DNA of 18,898 nucleotides from Actinomycetes bacterium (GCA_030146615.1 JASLBL010000582.1:1-18898); one strand, 5' to 3'. Counted from the stretch's first letter, positions 6,925-14,342 are shown. Numbers and translations: made by a program. The notes: generated by a model not told the origin, from the letters alone.

Positions 6925-8562
6925 CTAGAGGAGCCGGTGCTGGTAGGCGTAGGCGGTGGCGGCGGCGCGAGAGGACACGCCCAGCTTGGTGTAGATGTTG
7001 CTCACATGCCGGTCGACCGTCTTCTCGGCCAGGACCAGGTCGGTGGCGATCGCGTGGTTGGTCATGCCGGCCGCCACCAGCCGCAGCACCTGCAGCTCAC
7101 GCGCGGTCAACCCGTGCCCCCTGGAGGCGCCGTCCCGCCGATCGAGTGTCGCCAGGTGGGCGAGGTCCGGCGTTGCGCCGAGCTGCGTGAACACGCTACG
7201 GGCGGCGTCCAGCTCCATCGCCGCCGCCTCCTCGTCCCCCAGCGCCCGGCAGCCGAGCCCGACCAGCACCCGTACCCGCGCGGCCTCATGTGGCGCCTCC
7301 AGCTCCTGCCAGGCCTGCCAGGCGCGACGCAGCGCGACCACGGCGGCGCGGGCGTCGCCCTCGGCGAGCAGCACCGCACCCTGCGCGTGGTCCGCCACCG
7401 CGCGCAGCGCCGGCGTGTTGTACCTCTCGGCGAGCTCGGTCAGCTCGTCGGCGGCGTCGCGGGCCGCGGGCACGTCGCCGACCGCCAGCATGATCTCGAC
7501 CTGGGCGGGGAGCAGCTTGGCCCGCCGGAACCTCTCCGAGGTCTCGGCGGCGACCCGGCGGATCGCCGCCGTGGCCGCATCGGTCCGGCCCTGGGCCAGC
7601 CGCAACAGCGCCAGTCCGGGCTGCGGCTCCACGCCCCAGCCACTGGCCTGCTGGTAGGCGTCCTCCGCCGCCGTGAAGTCCCCAAGGACCCGATAGACCT
7701 CCGCCTGCCGGTAGAAGGCCGCGCCGGTGGCGTAGCTGTCGGCGGCGTGAGCCAGTCGCTCACCCGCCCGCCTGGCCTCCTCGACCGACGCCGACCATGC
7801 CCCGTGCAGGTGCAGGATCTCGGCGCGATGCACCAGGCATCGGCCGGAGTAGGTGACCATGTCCGGCTGCTTGCCGCACCAGGCCGTCAGCGCCTCGGTC
7901 CACTCGCGGGCGCGCCGCCACTCCAGGATCTCCTGGCAGGCCTCCAGCATCGAGCAGTAGACCGTGCCAACCACGACCGGAGAGACCTCGTCGGCGACCA
8001 CCGCCACCATGGCCTCGTCGAACGCGGCCATGGCCTCGCTGACCCGGCCCAACCGCACCAAGGCACGGCCCTGGACGTGCAGCGCGAGCGCGACCAGGTC
8101 GGCGTCGCCGGCGCGCCTGCCGATCGCGGCGGCCTGGGCCGACACCTGCCGCGCGGCCGCGTCGTCATCCGCCTCGATATGCCGCACCGCGAGCGGCAGC
8201 AGCAGGTAGCCGCGCTCGACGCAGTCCCGCGGCTCATGCTCCACGAGCCGGTTGGCCCGGGCGAACCAACCGCCGGCCTGCGCCAGCTCCCCCTGGCTAC
8301 CCAGGTGAAACGCCAGCCAGAACGCGCACCGCGCGGCCCGCCGGAACTTCCCGGCCTCGGCATGCAGCTGCTGGGCGCGCTGCAGCGCCCGCAGACAGTC
8401 CTCGACCTGGCCGAGGAGGTAGGCCGCGGTCGCCAGCAACTCCAGATCCTCGGCCGCCAAGGAGGACGACCTGTCGGCCAGCGACAACGCGGTGAAGGCG
8501 TCCGCCCACGCCAGCCGCCCGGCGGCCTCGCGGCCCCGGGCCAGCTCGCCATCCCCGCTCAC
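6925..8562 (-). CDS. LuxR-family transcriptional regulator with TPR-like repeats
   Basis: A 545-residue regulator. Residues about 20-470 are a long all-helical array of tetratricopeptide-like repeats (for example RALVRLGRVSEAMAAFDEAM, and AEVYRVLGDFTAAEDAYQQA). Residues 485-545 are a complete LuxR/GerE DNA-binding domain, LTARELQVLRLVAAGMTNHA, then EKTVDRHVSNIYTKLGVSSR. There is no Walker A motif, so it is not a full MalT/LAL ATPase type; the repeats probably bind a protein or small ligand. The frame is open to 8877, but that would overlap the divergent methyltransferase. I chose the GTG at 8562 (VSGDGELARG) because GGGAGG lies about ten bases before it; a GTC-led VKILRRLGG stretch upstream is not a standard start. 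The hydrolase gene follows on the same strand. Confidence 0.85.
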   Translation of the reverse strand: MSGDGELARGREAAGRLAWADAFTALSLADRSSSLAAEDLELLATAAYLLGQVEDCLRALQRAQQLHAEAGKFRRAARCAFWLAFHLGSQGELAQAGGWFARANRLVEHEPRDCVERGYLLLPLAVRHIEADDDAAARQVSAQAAAIGRRAGDADLVALALHVQGRALVRLGRVSEAMAAFDEAMVAVVADEVSPVVVGTVYCSMLEACQEILEWRRAREWTEALTAWCGKQPDMVTYSGRCLVHRAEILHLHGAWSASVEEARRAGERLAHAADSYATGAAFYRQAEVYRVLGDFTAAEDAYQQASGWGVEPQPGLALLRLAQGRTDAATAAIRRVAAETSERFRRAKLLPAQVEIMLAVGDVPAARDAADELTELAERYNTPALRAVADHAQGAVLLAEGDARAAVVALRRAWQAWQELEAPHEAARVRVLVGLGCRALGDEEAAAMELDAARSVFTQLGATPDLAHLATLDRRDGASRGHGLTARELQVLRLVAAGMTNHAIATDLVLAEKTVDRHVSNIYTKLGVSSRAAATAYAYQHRLL

Positions 8563-8645
8563 CGTGCGCTCGCCTCCCAGCCGGCGCAGGATCTTGACGC
8601 CGGTAGCGTAGCGAGCCTGGAAGCATCCGGAGGGGAGGACGCTGG

Positions 8646-9467
8646 ATGGGTGACCACGAACAACTCGACGCGGAGATCGCCGGCCATTACGCCAGCGTGT
8701 TTGAGCAGCAGCGGCTCGGGCCCTGGAGCCTGGAGCGGGTGCGGACCTGGGAGCTGCTTGCCCGCCACCTGCCGCCCCCGCCCGCGGTCGTGCTCGACAT
8801 TGGCGGCGCCGCCGGCGTCTACGCGCTGCCGCTGGCCGCGCAGGGCTACCAGGTCCACCTGATCGACCCGATGGCACGGCACGTCGAGCAGGCCTGGCGC
8901 GCCTCCGGAGCGCAGCCGGCCACCCCTCTGGCCAGCGCCACCGTTGGGGACGCCCGGCAGCTGGACTGGCCCGACGCCAGCGTCGACGTCGCCATGCTCC
9001 TCGGCCCGCTCTACCACCTCACCGATCGGGCCGACCGGATCCGGGCGTTGGCCGAGGCGCGGCGGGTGCTACGCCCCGAGGGGGTGCTGGCCGCGGCGGC
9101 GATCTCCCGGTTCGCGTCCACCATGGACGGCCTGCTCCGCGGCCACCTGGACGCCCCAGCCTTCGAGGCCATGGTCGAGGGTGTCCTGCGCGACGGTCAG
9201 CACCGTAACCCGACCGGGCGGCCGGAGTGGTTCACCACCGCCTACTTCCACCTGCCCCAGGAGCTCGGCCAGGAGGTCGCCGAGGCCGGCCTGCGGCTCC
9301 AGACGCTGCTGGCCGTGGAAGGACCGGCCTGGATGCTGCCCGACATCGAACAGCGGCTGGCCGACCCGGCCCGCCGCGAACCGGTCCTGGCCGCGATCCG
9401 GCGGGTCGAGACCGAGCCCAGCCTGCTCGGGGCAAGCTCCCATCTGCTGGCCGTCGCCAGCCGCTGA
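8646..9467 (+). CDS. Class I SAM-dependent methyltransferase
   Basis: A 273-residue methyltransferase with a full Rossmann core. Motif I is VVLDIGGAAGVYALPLA (about residues 48-64), the acidic end of strand 2 is HLIDP (Asp74), the next ligand contact is VGDARQL and motif IV is VDVAMLLGPLYHL, followed by EARRVLRPEGVLAAAAI. The methyl acceptor, perhaps a small molecule, cannot be told. GGAGGGGAGGA just before the ATG supports the start. It diverges from the LuxR gene with 83 bases between, so a shared control region is likely. It is a homologue of the broken fragment at 3695-4015. Its stop is 23 bases from that of the convergent membrane protein gene. Confidence 0.92.
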   Translation: MGDHEQLDAEIAGHYASVFEQQRLGPWSLERVRTWELLARHLPPPPAVVLDIGGAAGVYALPLAAQGYQVHLIDPMARHVEQAWRASGAQPATPLASATVGDARQLDWPDASVDVAMLLGPLYHLTDRADRIRALAEARRVLRPEGVLAAAAISRFASTMDGLLRGHLDAPAFEAMVEGVLRDGQHRNPTGRPEWFTTAYFHLPQELGQEVAEAGLRLQTLLAVEGPAWMLPDIEQRLADPARREPVLAAIRRVETEPSLLGASSHLLAVASR

Positions 9468-9490
9468 TCCAGGCGACAACGGCGGCCCAG

Positions 9491-10690
9491 TCATCTGGTT
9501 GAGGCCAATGGCGGGACGCCCGGAAATGCTCTCGAGGGTGCTTGCGGCAGCCGCAGCCACAGTGACGCGTGTGTCGGCTGCATCGTGTCGTCGACCACGG
9601 CGAGCAGCTCACCGGTCAAGGTGTTCAGGTCGACCTCCTCCCGCAGCCGGCCGCTGAACACCTGGATGGTCCGGGCGGCGTCGTAGCGACGCCGGTTGAA
9701 CCGGCGGTCGACCGCGGCCTGGATGCGGCGGCGGACGGGCTGGAACACGGCGGCCACGGCCAGGGTGGCGGCGGCCACGGCCAGGCTGGAGCCGTCCGGG
9801 ACCAGCCGGCCTAGCAGCAGCACCACCGCGGCGTAGCCGAGGCCGAGGACCACCGTCAGCAGCGCCCAGGCCAGGGTGCGGCTGACGATCCGGTCCAGGT
9901 CGTACAGCCGGTAGCGCAGGATCGACGCCCCGATCGCCAGCGGCATCGCGTTGAACGACAGGCCAACCAGGATCTGGATCAGCACGCTGCGGTGCCAGGA
10001 CGCGACCGCGAGGGGCATGACAAGGGCGAGGATCAGCCCGGCGTAGGCGAACCATTTCAGCTGCTGCCGCTCGACCCCGCGAGCGCGACGGAAGCGGAGC
10101 ACGGACGAGACCACCGCGGCGACGAGGCCCGTGACCAGCAGGGCGGACCCGACCGGCCAGGCCACTTCGACCAACGGGCTGTCGACGCCGAGCGGGTTGC
10201 GGCCGCCCGAGAAGCCGGTGGTCTCCGCGCTGAGCGCCTGCCCGACGAACAGCAGGGCCGCCCCTGCCAGGGTGACCCAGATGGCCGTGCGCCAGCCGTG
10301 CCCTGGGAGCCGGCCGTCGGGGAACAGCAGGACCACGACCACCCACGCCGCGACGTCGACGATCCAGCTCCAGCCGATCAGCCACTCACCGGCGACACCG
10401 CCGGGAAGGCCGCGCTCGGCGGCGACGTAGCCGTAGGCCTCGCCCAGCTCCGCCGTCGCCCCCCACAGCGCCAGGCCGCAGAACATCCAGCCGATGAGGT
10501 TGCCGGGGTGGCGCGAGGCGATCAGCGTTCCGACCACGCCCAGGACCAGCGGCAGCGTGGCGTACAGGACGGTGTCGAACGCCTCCTCCCGGCTGGCCGC
10601 CAGCGGCAGCATCACCGCCACGAGCACGACAGTGCCGGCCAGCATCCCCACCGCCCGACGGTCGAGCCTTGTCACAGCGCCTCCGTGCAT
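9491..10690 (-). CDS. Multi-pass membrane protein resembling the sensor half of a histidine kinase
   Basis: A 399-residue protein with roughly nine or ten hydrophobic segments from about residue 13 to 318, such as MLAGTVVLVAVMLPLA and AAWVVVVLLFPDGRLPGHGW. The LLFPDGRLPG, RYRLYDLDRIVSRTL and AVDRRFNRRRYDA sequences are hallmarks of the membrane input regions of actinobacterial histidine kinases. After residue about 345 comes a short cytosolic tail (SGRLREEVDLNTLTGELLAV, then MQPTHASLWLR) and the protein stops, with no GAF, HisKA or HATPase domain. It is either a stand-alone member of that group or a truncated kinase. The ATG at 10690 has a weak GGGGCAGG site; an in-frame GTG six codons later follows GGAGG closely. 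It diverges from the hydrolase at 10897. Confidence 0.85.
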   Translation of the reverse strand: MHGGAVTRLDRRAVGMLAGTVVLVAVMLPLAASREEAFDTVLYATLPLVLGVVGTLIASRHPGNLIGWMFCGLALWGATAELGEAYGYVAAERGLPGGVAGEWLIGWSWIVDVAAWVVVVLLFPDGRLPGHGWRTAIWVTLAGAALLFVGQALSAETTGFSGGRNPLGVDSPLVEVAWPVGSALLVTGLVAAVVSSVLRFRRARGVERQQLKWFAYAGLILALVMPLAVASWHRSVLIQILVGLSFNAMPLAIGASILRYRLYDLDRIVSRTLAWALLTVVLGLGYAAVVLLLGRLVPDGSSLAVAAATLAVAAVFQPVRRRIQAAVDRRFNRRRYDAARTIQVFSGRLREEVDLNTLTGELLAVVDDTMQPTHASLWLRLPQAPSRAFPGVPPLASTR

Positions 10691-10850
10691 GAAGCCTGCC
10701 CCGGGCCGGCCAGGGGCGGCCGGCCGGTGTCGCCGATCGCGGGCCAGTGTGGCCGGCTTCCGTCTCGGATCCGTTACGAACGACACCGGTACGGCGGGGA
10801 GGCCCGCTCCGCTCTGGGAGGAACCGCCGACTTCCCCGGCGCTCGTCCCG

Positions 10851-10856
10851 TATCGT
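10851..10856 (+). promoter_or_regulatory. Candidate -10 element for a leaderless transcript
   Basis: TATCGT matches the TAnnnT core of a -10 box and ends eight bases before the ATG at 10865, the spacing expected if transcription starts at or next to that codon. I see no clear -35 element. The ATG opens only an 11-codon frame (MTGPAAIPPPR) that ends in the hydrolase GTG start. Confidence 0.3.
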
Positions 10857-10896
10857 CGGGAACCATGACCGGACCAGCGGCGATCCCGCCCCCGCG

Positions 10897-11568
10897 GTGA
10901 GCGACGTCGTCCTGATCCACAGCACGGGGCAGGGCGCCGCCGGCTGGGAGCGGGTCGTCCACGCCCTCACCGAGCGCGGGCAATCCGCCCACGCGGTCGA
11001 GCTGCCGAGCGACCCCGATCTCCTCGCCGCCGACTACGCCGAGCTGATCCGCCGGCAGGTCGGCGCGATCGCCACGCCGGTCGTCCTCGCCCACTCCGGC
11101 GCCGGCCCGCTGCTCCCCGCGACCGCCCGCGCGCTGGGTGCTCGCCGCCAGGTCTGGCTCGCCGCCTGGGTGCCGGACCCGGAGGCCAGCTTCGTCGAGG
11201 ACACCAACCGCCACGCCGAGGCCGCCTTCCATCCCGACTGGATCGGGAGGGACCCGACCGAGGACGACGCCGTCACCGCGGCGTTCCTGTACCACGATGC
11301 TGACGACACGACGCTCGGCTGGGCACTCTCGACCCGCCGGCTCTTCCTGCCGCTCGGCGTCTACGGCCAGCGGCTCCCGCTCGCCCCGGAGATCCCGTCG
11401 ACGTACATCGTCGCCACCCACGACCGCACCATCCGCCCCGAGTGGCAGCGACGCATGGCCCGCGACCGCCTGGGCGTGGGCCCGATCGAGATCCGCTCGG
11501 GCCACTGCCCGAATGTGTCCCAGCCGGACCGGCTCGCGGAGATCCTCACCGATCCTGGATCGGCGTAG
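10897..11568 (+). CDS. Alpha/beta hydrolase-fold protein
   Basis: A 223-residue alpha/beta hydrolase of the short, lid-poor kind: VVLIHSTGQGAAGWERV (residues 4-20) with the oxyanion region, nucleophile elbow VVLAHSGAG with Ser67, candidate acid Asp176 in ATHDRTIRP and base His203 in SGHCPNVSQPD, a typical GHxPxxSxPD ending. Many such proteins are esterases or methylesterase-like; the substrate is unknown. No ATG lies near the start of the conserved region; the GTG at 10897 has no Shine-Dalgarno site. It overlaps by GTGA with the stop of an 11-codon leader frame starting at 10865, so translation may be coupled, or one base may have shifted the original N-terminus. Confidence 0.82.
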   Translation: MSDVVLIHSTGQGAAGWERVVHALTERGQSAHAVELPSDPDLLAADYAELIRRQVGAIATPVVLAHSGAGPLLPATARALGARRQVWLAAWVPDPEASFVEDTNRHAEAAFHPDWIGRDPTEDDAVTAAFLYHDADDTTLGWALSTRRLFLPLGVYGQRLPLAPEIPSTYIVATHDRTIRPEWQRRMARDRLGVGPIEIRSGHCPNVSQPDRLAEILTDPGSA

Positions 11569-11574
11569 CGTCGC

Positions 11575-11986
11575 ATGATGCGGTGGCTGGAGGTTCGACG
11601 GCACTCGCTGACCAAGAAGGACTCGGCCCGTGGGCGTGGGTCGCACCTGTCGGCGGAAGGGGTCGTGCTGGCTCGTCGGGTCGGCGAGTCGCTCGGGCCG
11701 TTCGCCTCGGTGGTCGCCAGCGCGTCGCCGCGGGCCGTCGAGACCGCGGTGGCGATGGGCTTCGCCGTGGACGACACCATGGAGCTGCCCTCAGGGTACG
11801 TGCGGGGCGAGGTCGGCCATCACGAACAGTGGCGCTGGCCGCGGCCCTACCGCCCGGGCTGGTGGCGTGCCTGCCGGACGCGGACCACCAGTCGTGGGGG
11901 CCGCCGTTCAGCCACTGTGACGGCGCCCGCCTCGGCTTCCGAGATGGCAGGTTCGTCGGTTCCAGTCCCACCGGGTGGCGCCGTAG
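11575..11986 (+). pseudogene. Histidine phosphatase family gene with its middle deleted
   Basis: The N-terminal part is MMRWLEVRRHSLTKKDSARG, with the phosphatase RH motif (Arg9-His10), followed by VVASASPRAVETAVAMGFAV and HHEQWRWPRPY. At about 11853 the match stops in this frame and resumes in another from 11859 with LVACLPDADHQSWGPPFSHC, then DGARLGFRDGRFV, which I recognise as the C-terminal part of the same family. The roughly 60-90 residues between them, including the second catalytic histidine, are absent. A further one-base shift near 11960 would give RRFQSHRVAP and a TAG at 11984. Without shifts, the C-terminal frame stays open into the next gene. It begins six bases after the hydrolase stop. 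Confidence 0.7.
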
Positions 11987-12041
11987 CCGGTCCCCGCGGG
12001 TTCAATCGGCGCCGGGCGCAACGTCGTCGGTAGGATCGGGC

Positions 12042-12419
12042 ATGCCCGAATTCTTCCCCTACGCCGTTGACATGCGGCTCGCCCCGTTCTGGCTCCCGTT
12101 CGGATTCCGGCCGGGGAAGGACGGGGTCAGGCTCACCGACGACGGCACGTTCCGGGCGACCTTCGGGTTTCTGCGGGTGGAGACACCGCTCGCCAACATC
12201 GACGAGGCCCACGTCACCCGGAACTACCGGTGGTGGACGGCCGCGGGCGCGAGAGGCTCGCTCGCCGACGGCGGCCTGACCTTTGGGACCAACCGGGACG
12301 CCGGCGTCTGCGTCCACTTCCGTGAGCCGGTGCCGTCGCCATACCGGCGCAAGGGGCATCCGGCGCTCACCGTCACCGTCGCCGACGTCGACGGTCTCGT
12401 CAACCGACTCCGGCGGTAG
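12042..12419 (+). CDS. Conserved hypothetical protein
   Basis: A 125-residue soluble protein that looks like a conserved actinobacterial family of unknown function: MRLAPFWLPFGFRPGKDGV, then FRATFGFLRVETPLANIDEA, then HVTRNYRWWTAAGARGSLAD, then LTFGTNRDAGVCVHFREPVP and a final LTVTVADVDGLVNRL. The many beta strands and the conserved Trp-Trp and Gly-Val-Cys-Val-His stretches suggest a PH-like or lipocalin-like small barrel; that is inference. The ATG at 12042 has a modest AGGA six to nine bases upstream. The frame is continuous upstream with the histidine phosphatase remnant. Its 3' end overlaps the convergent nitrilase stub by 20 bases. Confidence 0.8.
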   Translation: MPEFFPYAVDMRLAPFWLPFGFRPGKDGVRLTDDGTFRATFGFLRVETPLANIDEAHVTRNYRWWTAAGARGSLADGGLTFGTNRDAGVCVHFREPVPSPYRRKGHPALTVTVADVDGLVNRLRR

Positions 12420-12546
12420 GAGCGGCCGGCCTCGCCTCGGCCGCCGCCTTCTCGAGCAGGGCCAGCGCCTTCTGGAGGCTCGCCTCCAGGTCCAGGAACA
12501 CCGGGGCGGCCTGGACCGCGGCCACCCTGACCCTCGACTCCGACAT
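12400..12546 (-). pseudogene. Nitrilase N-terminal stub
   Basis: Forty-eight codons starting MSESRVRVAAVQAAPVFLDL, then EASLQKALALLEKAAAEA. This is the first strand and helix of the carbon-nitrogen hydrolase (nitrilase) fold, including the VAAVQAAPVFLD signature. The catalytic Glu, Lys and Cys, which lie further on in a protein of about 300 residues, are all missing: the frame switches to ARPAAPTAGVG and stops inside the convergent neighbouring gene. A good ribosome site, GGAGGACC, still precedes the ATG. It lies 34 bases after the methyltransferase pseudogene on the same strand. Confidence 0.75.
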
Positions 12547-12580
12547 GGCAGGTCCTCCGGTCGGCGCGAGCCGCCAGCCG

Positions 12581-13022
12581 CTAGGCCGCGGGCTTACGGA
12601 TGATGGGCTCCAGGTAGTCCATACGCAGGACGGTGGTGGCGTCGTCGGCGACGTCGAACCGCTTGACCAGCTCGACCATGTCGGCCCGGAGGGCGGCGGC
12701 CTGGACGGGGCCGAGGGTGGCCAGGGCCTTGACGACGGGGCCGTAGAAGGTGGCGTCGAGGCCATCGGCCTGGGCGCGCTGGCGGGCCCGCTCCAGCAGG
12801 GTAGGGACGTAGTCGATGCCGGTGGCCAGGGCGAAGCGGCGGGCGGCGGCCAGGGTGGCGTTGCCGTTGCCGCAGGCCACGTCCAGGACCCGCTCCCCCG
12901 GCCCGCAGGTCGACGGCGTCGCACAGGAGCTCGGCGACGGGGAGCAGTCGGGTGCCGACGGCGCTGTAGTCGCCGGCGGCCCAGGCGGCCTGCTGGCGCC
13001 GCTTGATGGTGGCGATGTCCAT
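12581..13022 (-). pseudogene. UbiE-like methyltransferase, frameshifted and with its middle deleted
   Basis: The ATG at 13022 opens MDIATIKRRQQAAWAAGDYS, then LLPVAELLCDAVDLRAG. At a run of five G (minus strand, 12895-12899) one base too many shifts the frame; removing it restores ERVLDVACGNGNATLAAARR, the SAM-binding motif I, then DYVPTLLERARQRAQADGL. Directly after DATF comes YGPVVKALATLGP and DATTVLRMDYLEPI, which correspond to the last 50 residues of this family. About 100 residues with the rest of the catalytic core are absent. The reading ends at a TAG at 12581. It is dead as an enzyme. It precedes the nitrilase stub on the same strand. Confidence 0.78.
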
Positions 13023-13071
13023 GGGAGCTCCCGATGGGTGGCGACCCGCCCTGGTGGGGTCGGCTGCTGGA

Positions 13072-13158
13072 ACCCTAGGTCGCGGCCCTGGGCGGGGGGA
13101 TCGGGAGGGGACCCCTAGGTCACAGGTCCGGCACCCCTAGCTTTTCCGGGACCCCTAG
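13072..13158. repeat. Four degenerate copies of ACCCCTAG
   Basis: A(C)CCCTAG occurs at 13072-13078, 13111-13118, 13133-13140 and 13151-13158. The last two sit in a longer near-repeat, TCCGG(C/G)ACCCCTAGC, at 13127-13141 and 13145-13159, 18 bp apart; the first two continue as CCTAGGTC. The final copy supplies the stop codon of the phosphotransferase gene (CTA read as TAG on the minus strand). All four occur within 90 bp between that gene and the methyltransferase pseudogene. Confidence 0.6.
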
Positions 13159-14150
13159 CCGGTGGCCAGGCCGACGATGTTGCCGGGGGCGAACAGGTCC
13201 TCGAACCCCTCGACGGCGGCCTGTCGGGTGGCGTCGCCGGCGGTGGGGGAGAGCACGGCCTGCTCGCCGTAGGCGGCGATGTCCTGGACCGCCCAGGCGG
13301 AGCGGTAGTAGGCGAGCAGGGTCGGGTCGACGGTCGCCTGGCCGTAGCCCTCGAGGAAGCCGGCCGTGTCGGACGGGGTGACCAGGCCGTGGCCGATGCC
13401 CCCGACCACGAACATGAGGTCCCGCTCCCTGGGGGCGAGGACGGCCTCGTCCCAGTCGGCGATCCACAGCCGCCCGGTCGTCTCGACCAGCACGTTCCAG
13501 GTGTGGAGGTCGGCGTGGCAGAGCACCTGGGGGGCCGAGCAGCCGGCGAGCCGGCGGCCGAGGCGGTCGGCCTGGCCGACCAGCCGGTCGATCACGGCCC
13601 GGTGGGCCTGCCAGGAGGCGGCCAGCCGGCCCGCGACCGGGTCGGCCGGGTCGGCGGCGGCGAGCGCCTTCTCCAGCTCGGGGAGGAGCTCGCGCCGGCT
13701 CGGGCGGAACATCTCCCGGGCGACCAGCCCCAGCAGCTCCGGGGTCGCCGGCGTGGCGTGGACCCGGGCCACGGTGGCGCCGAGCTCGCGCCACTGGGCC
13801 AGGGTCAGGCCGGTCTCGGCGCCGTGGCGGCCGTCCAGCATCGGGTAGAGAGCGAGCGCGAACCGGTCCACGACCAGGTAGGGCTCGCCGGCCCGGGTCG
13901 GGAGGGGCGCCAGGACCCCCGGTGTCCCTCGCCGGTGCAGGTAGGCGGGGACGGCCGCCCCCGGCATGGCCCCGGTGCCGGAGCGGACCTTGAGGAACCG
14001 GTCCGGGCCGTCGGCGGCCTCGACCCGGAAGGCCCAGGAGTCGGCGTCGTTGCCGACCGGGAGGAACGACAGCCCGGCGACCCGGATCCCGAAGCCGGTC
14101 TGGAGCGCCCCGACGATCGCATCGCCGGCCAGGTCGGGTGGCTCACGCAT
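13155..14150 (-). CDS. Aminoglycoside phosphotransferase (APH)-family kinase
   Basis: A 331-residue small-molecule kinase of the APH/choline kinase fold. The N-lobe has FRVEAADGPDRFLKVRSG with the ATP-binding Lys54. The C-lobe has the Brenner motif LCHADLHTWNVLVE (catalytic Asp214, Asn219) and the metal-binding segment IADWDEAVLAPRERDL (Asp232 or Asp234). Members phosphorylate aminoglycosides, choline, homoserine or other alcohols. Nothing here fixes the substrate, so it should not be called a resistance gene. The ATG at 14150 has a loose GAGGCGGG upstream. Its 5' end is divergent from the small membrane peptide gene at 14238. Confidence 0.9.
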   Translation of the reverse strand: MREPPDLAGDAIVGALQTGFGIRVAGLSFLPVGNDADSWAFRVEAADGPDRFLKVRSGTGAMPGAAVPAYLHRRGTPGVLAPLPTRAGEPYLVVDRFALALYPMLDGRHGAETGLTLAQWRELGATVARVHATPATPELLGLVAREMFRPSRRELLPELEKALAAADPADPVAGRLAASWQAHRAVIDRLVGQADRLGRRLAGCSAPQVLCHADLHTWNVLVETTGRLWIADWDEAVLAPRERDLMFVVGGIGHGLVTPSDTAGFLEGYGQATVDPTLLAYYRSAWAVQDIAAYGEQAVLSPTAGDATRQAAVEGFEDLFAPGNIVGLATG

Positions 14151-14237
14151 GGGCCCGGGCGACCCGCCTCACGAAGGTGCTCCTTCCGTCGGTGGGCGGC
14201 TACACTTGGGGATCGGACCGGACGTATGGAGGCACCG

Positions 14238-14342
14238 ATGACGCTGGTCGTCAACCTGATCATCTTCGCGGGCATCGCGCTCGTCCCGCTCGGCCTCGCG
14301 GTCCTGTTCATCCGGCTCGGGCGCCGGTTCAGCTCCTCCTGA
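14238..14342 (+). CDS. 34-residue single-pass membrane peptide
   Basis: MTLVVNLIIFAGIALVPLGL followed by AVLFIRLGRRFSSS: one hydrophobic helix of about 24 residues and a short basic tail, so probably N-out, C-in in the membrane. GGAGG at 14228-14232 lies five bases before the ATG at 14238, better spaced than for the in-frame ATG at 14226. A TACACT hexamer at 14201-14206 could be its -10 box. It converges with the DHA2 exporter (stops 26 bases apart). Small membrane peptides sometimes modulate transporters, but no function is shown here. Confidence 0.6.
   Translation: MTLVVNLIIFAGIALVPLGLAVLFIRLGRRFSSS

Noticed and set aside
6391..8862. Very long open frame (823 codons) on the plus strand
   Set aside because: It lies antisense to the hydrolase and the LuxR regulator, is rich in Arg, Gly, Gln and Pro, and has no family motifs; long antisense frames are expected in such GC-rich DNA.
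11960..12018. tRNA-like tail: GTCGG-TTCCAGT-CCCAC near 11966 and GGGTTCAATC near 11999
   Set aside because: The T-stems do not pair fully, no matching acceptor 5' strand, D-arm or anticodon arm is present, and the region is explained as the end of the histidine phosphatase remnant.
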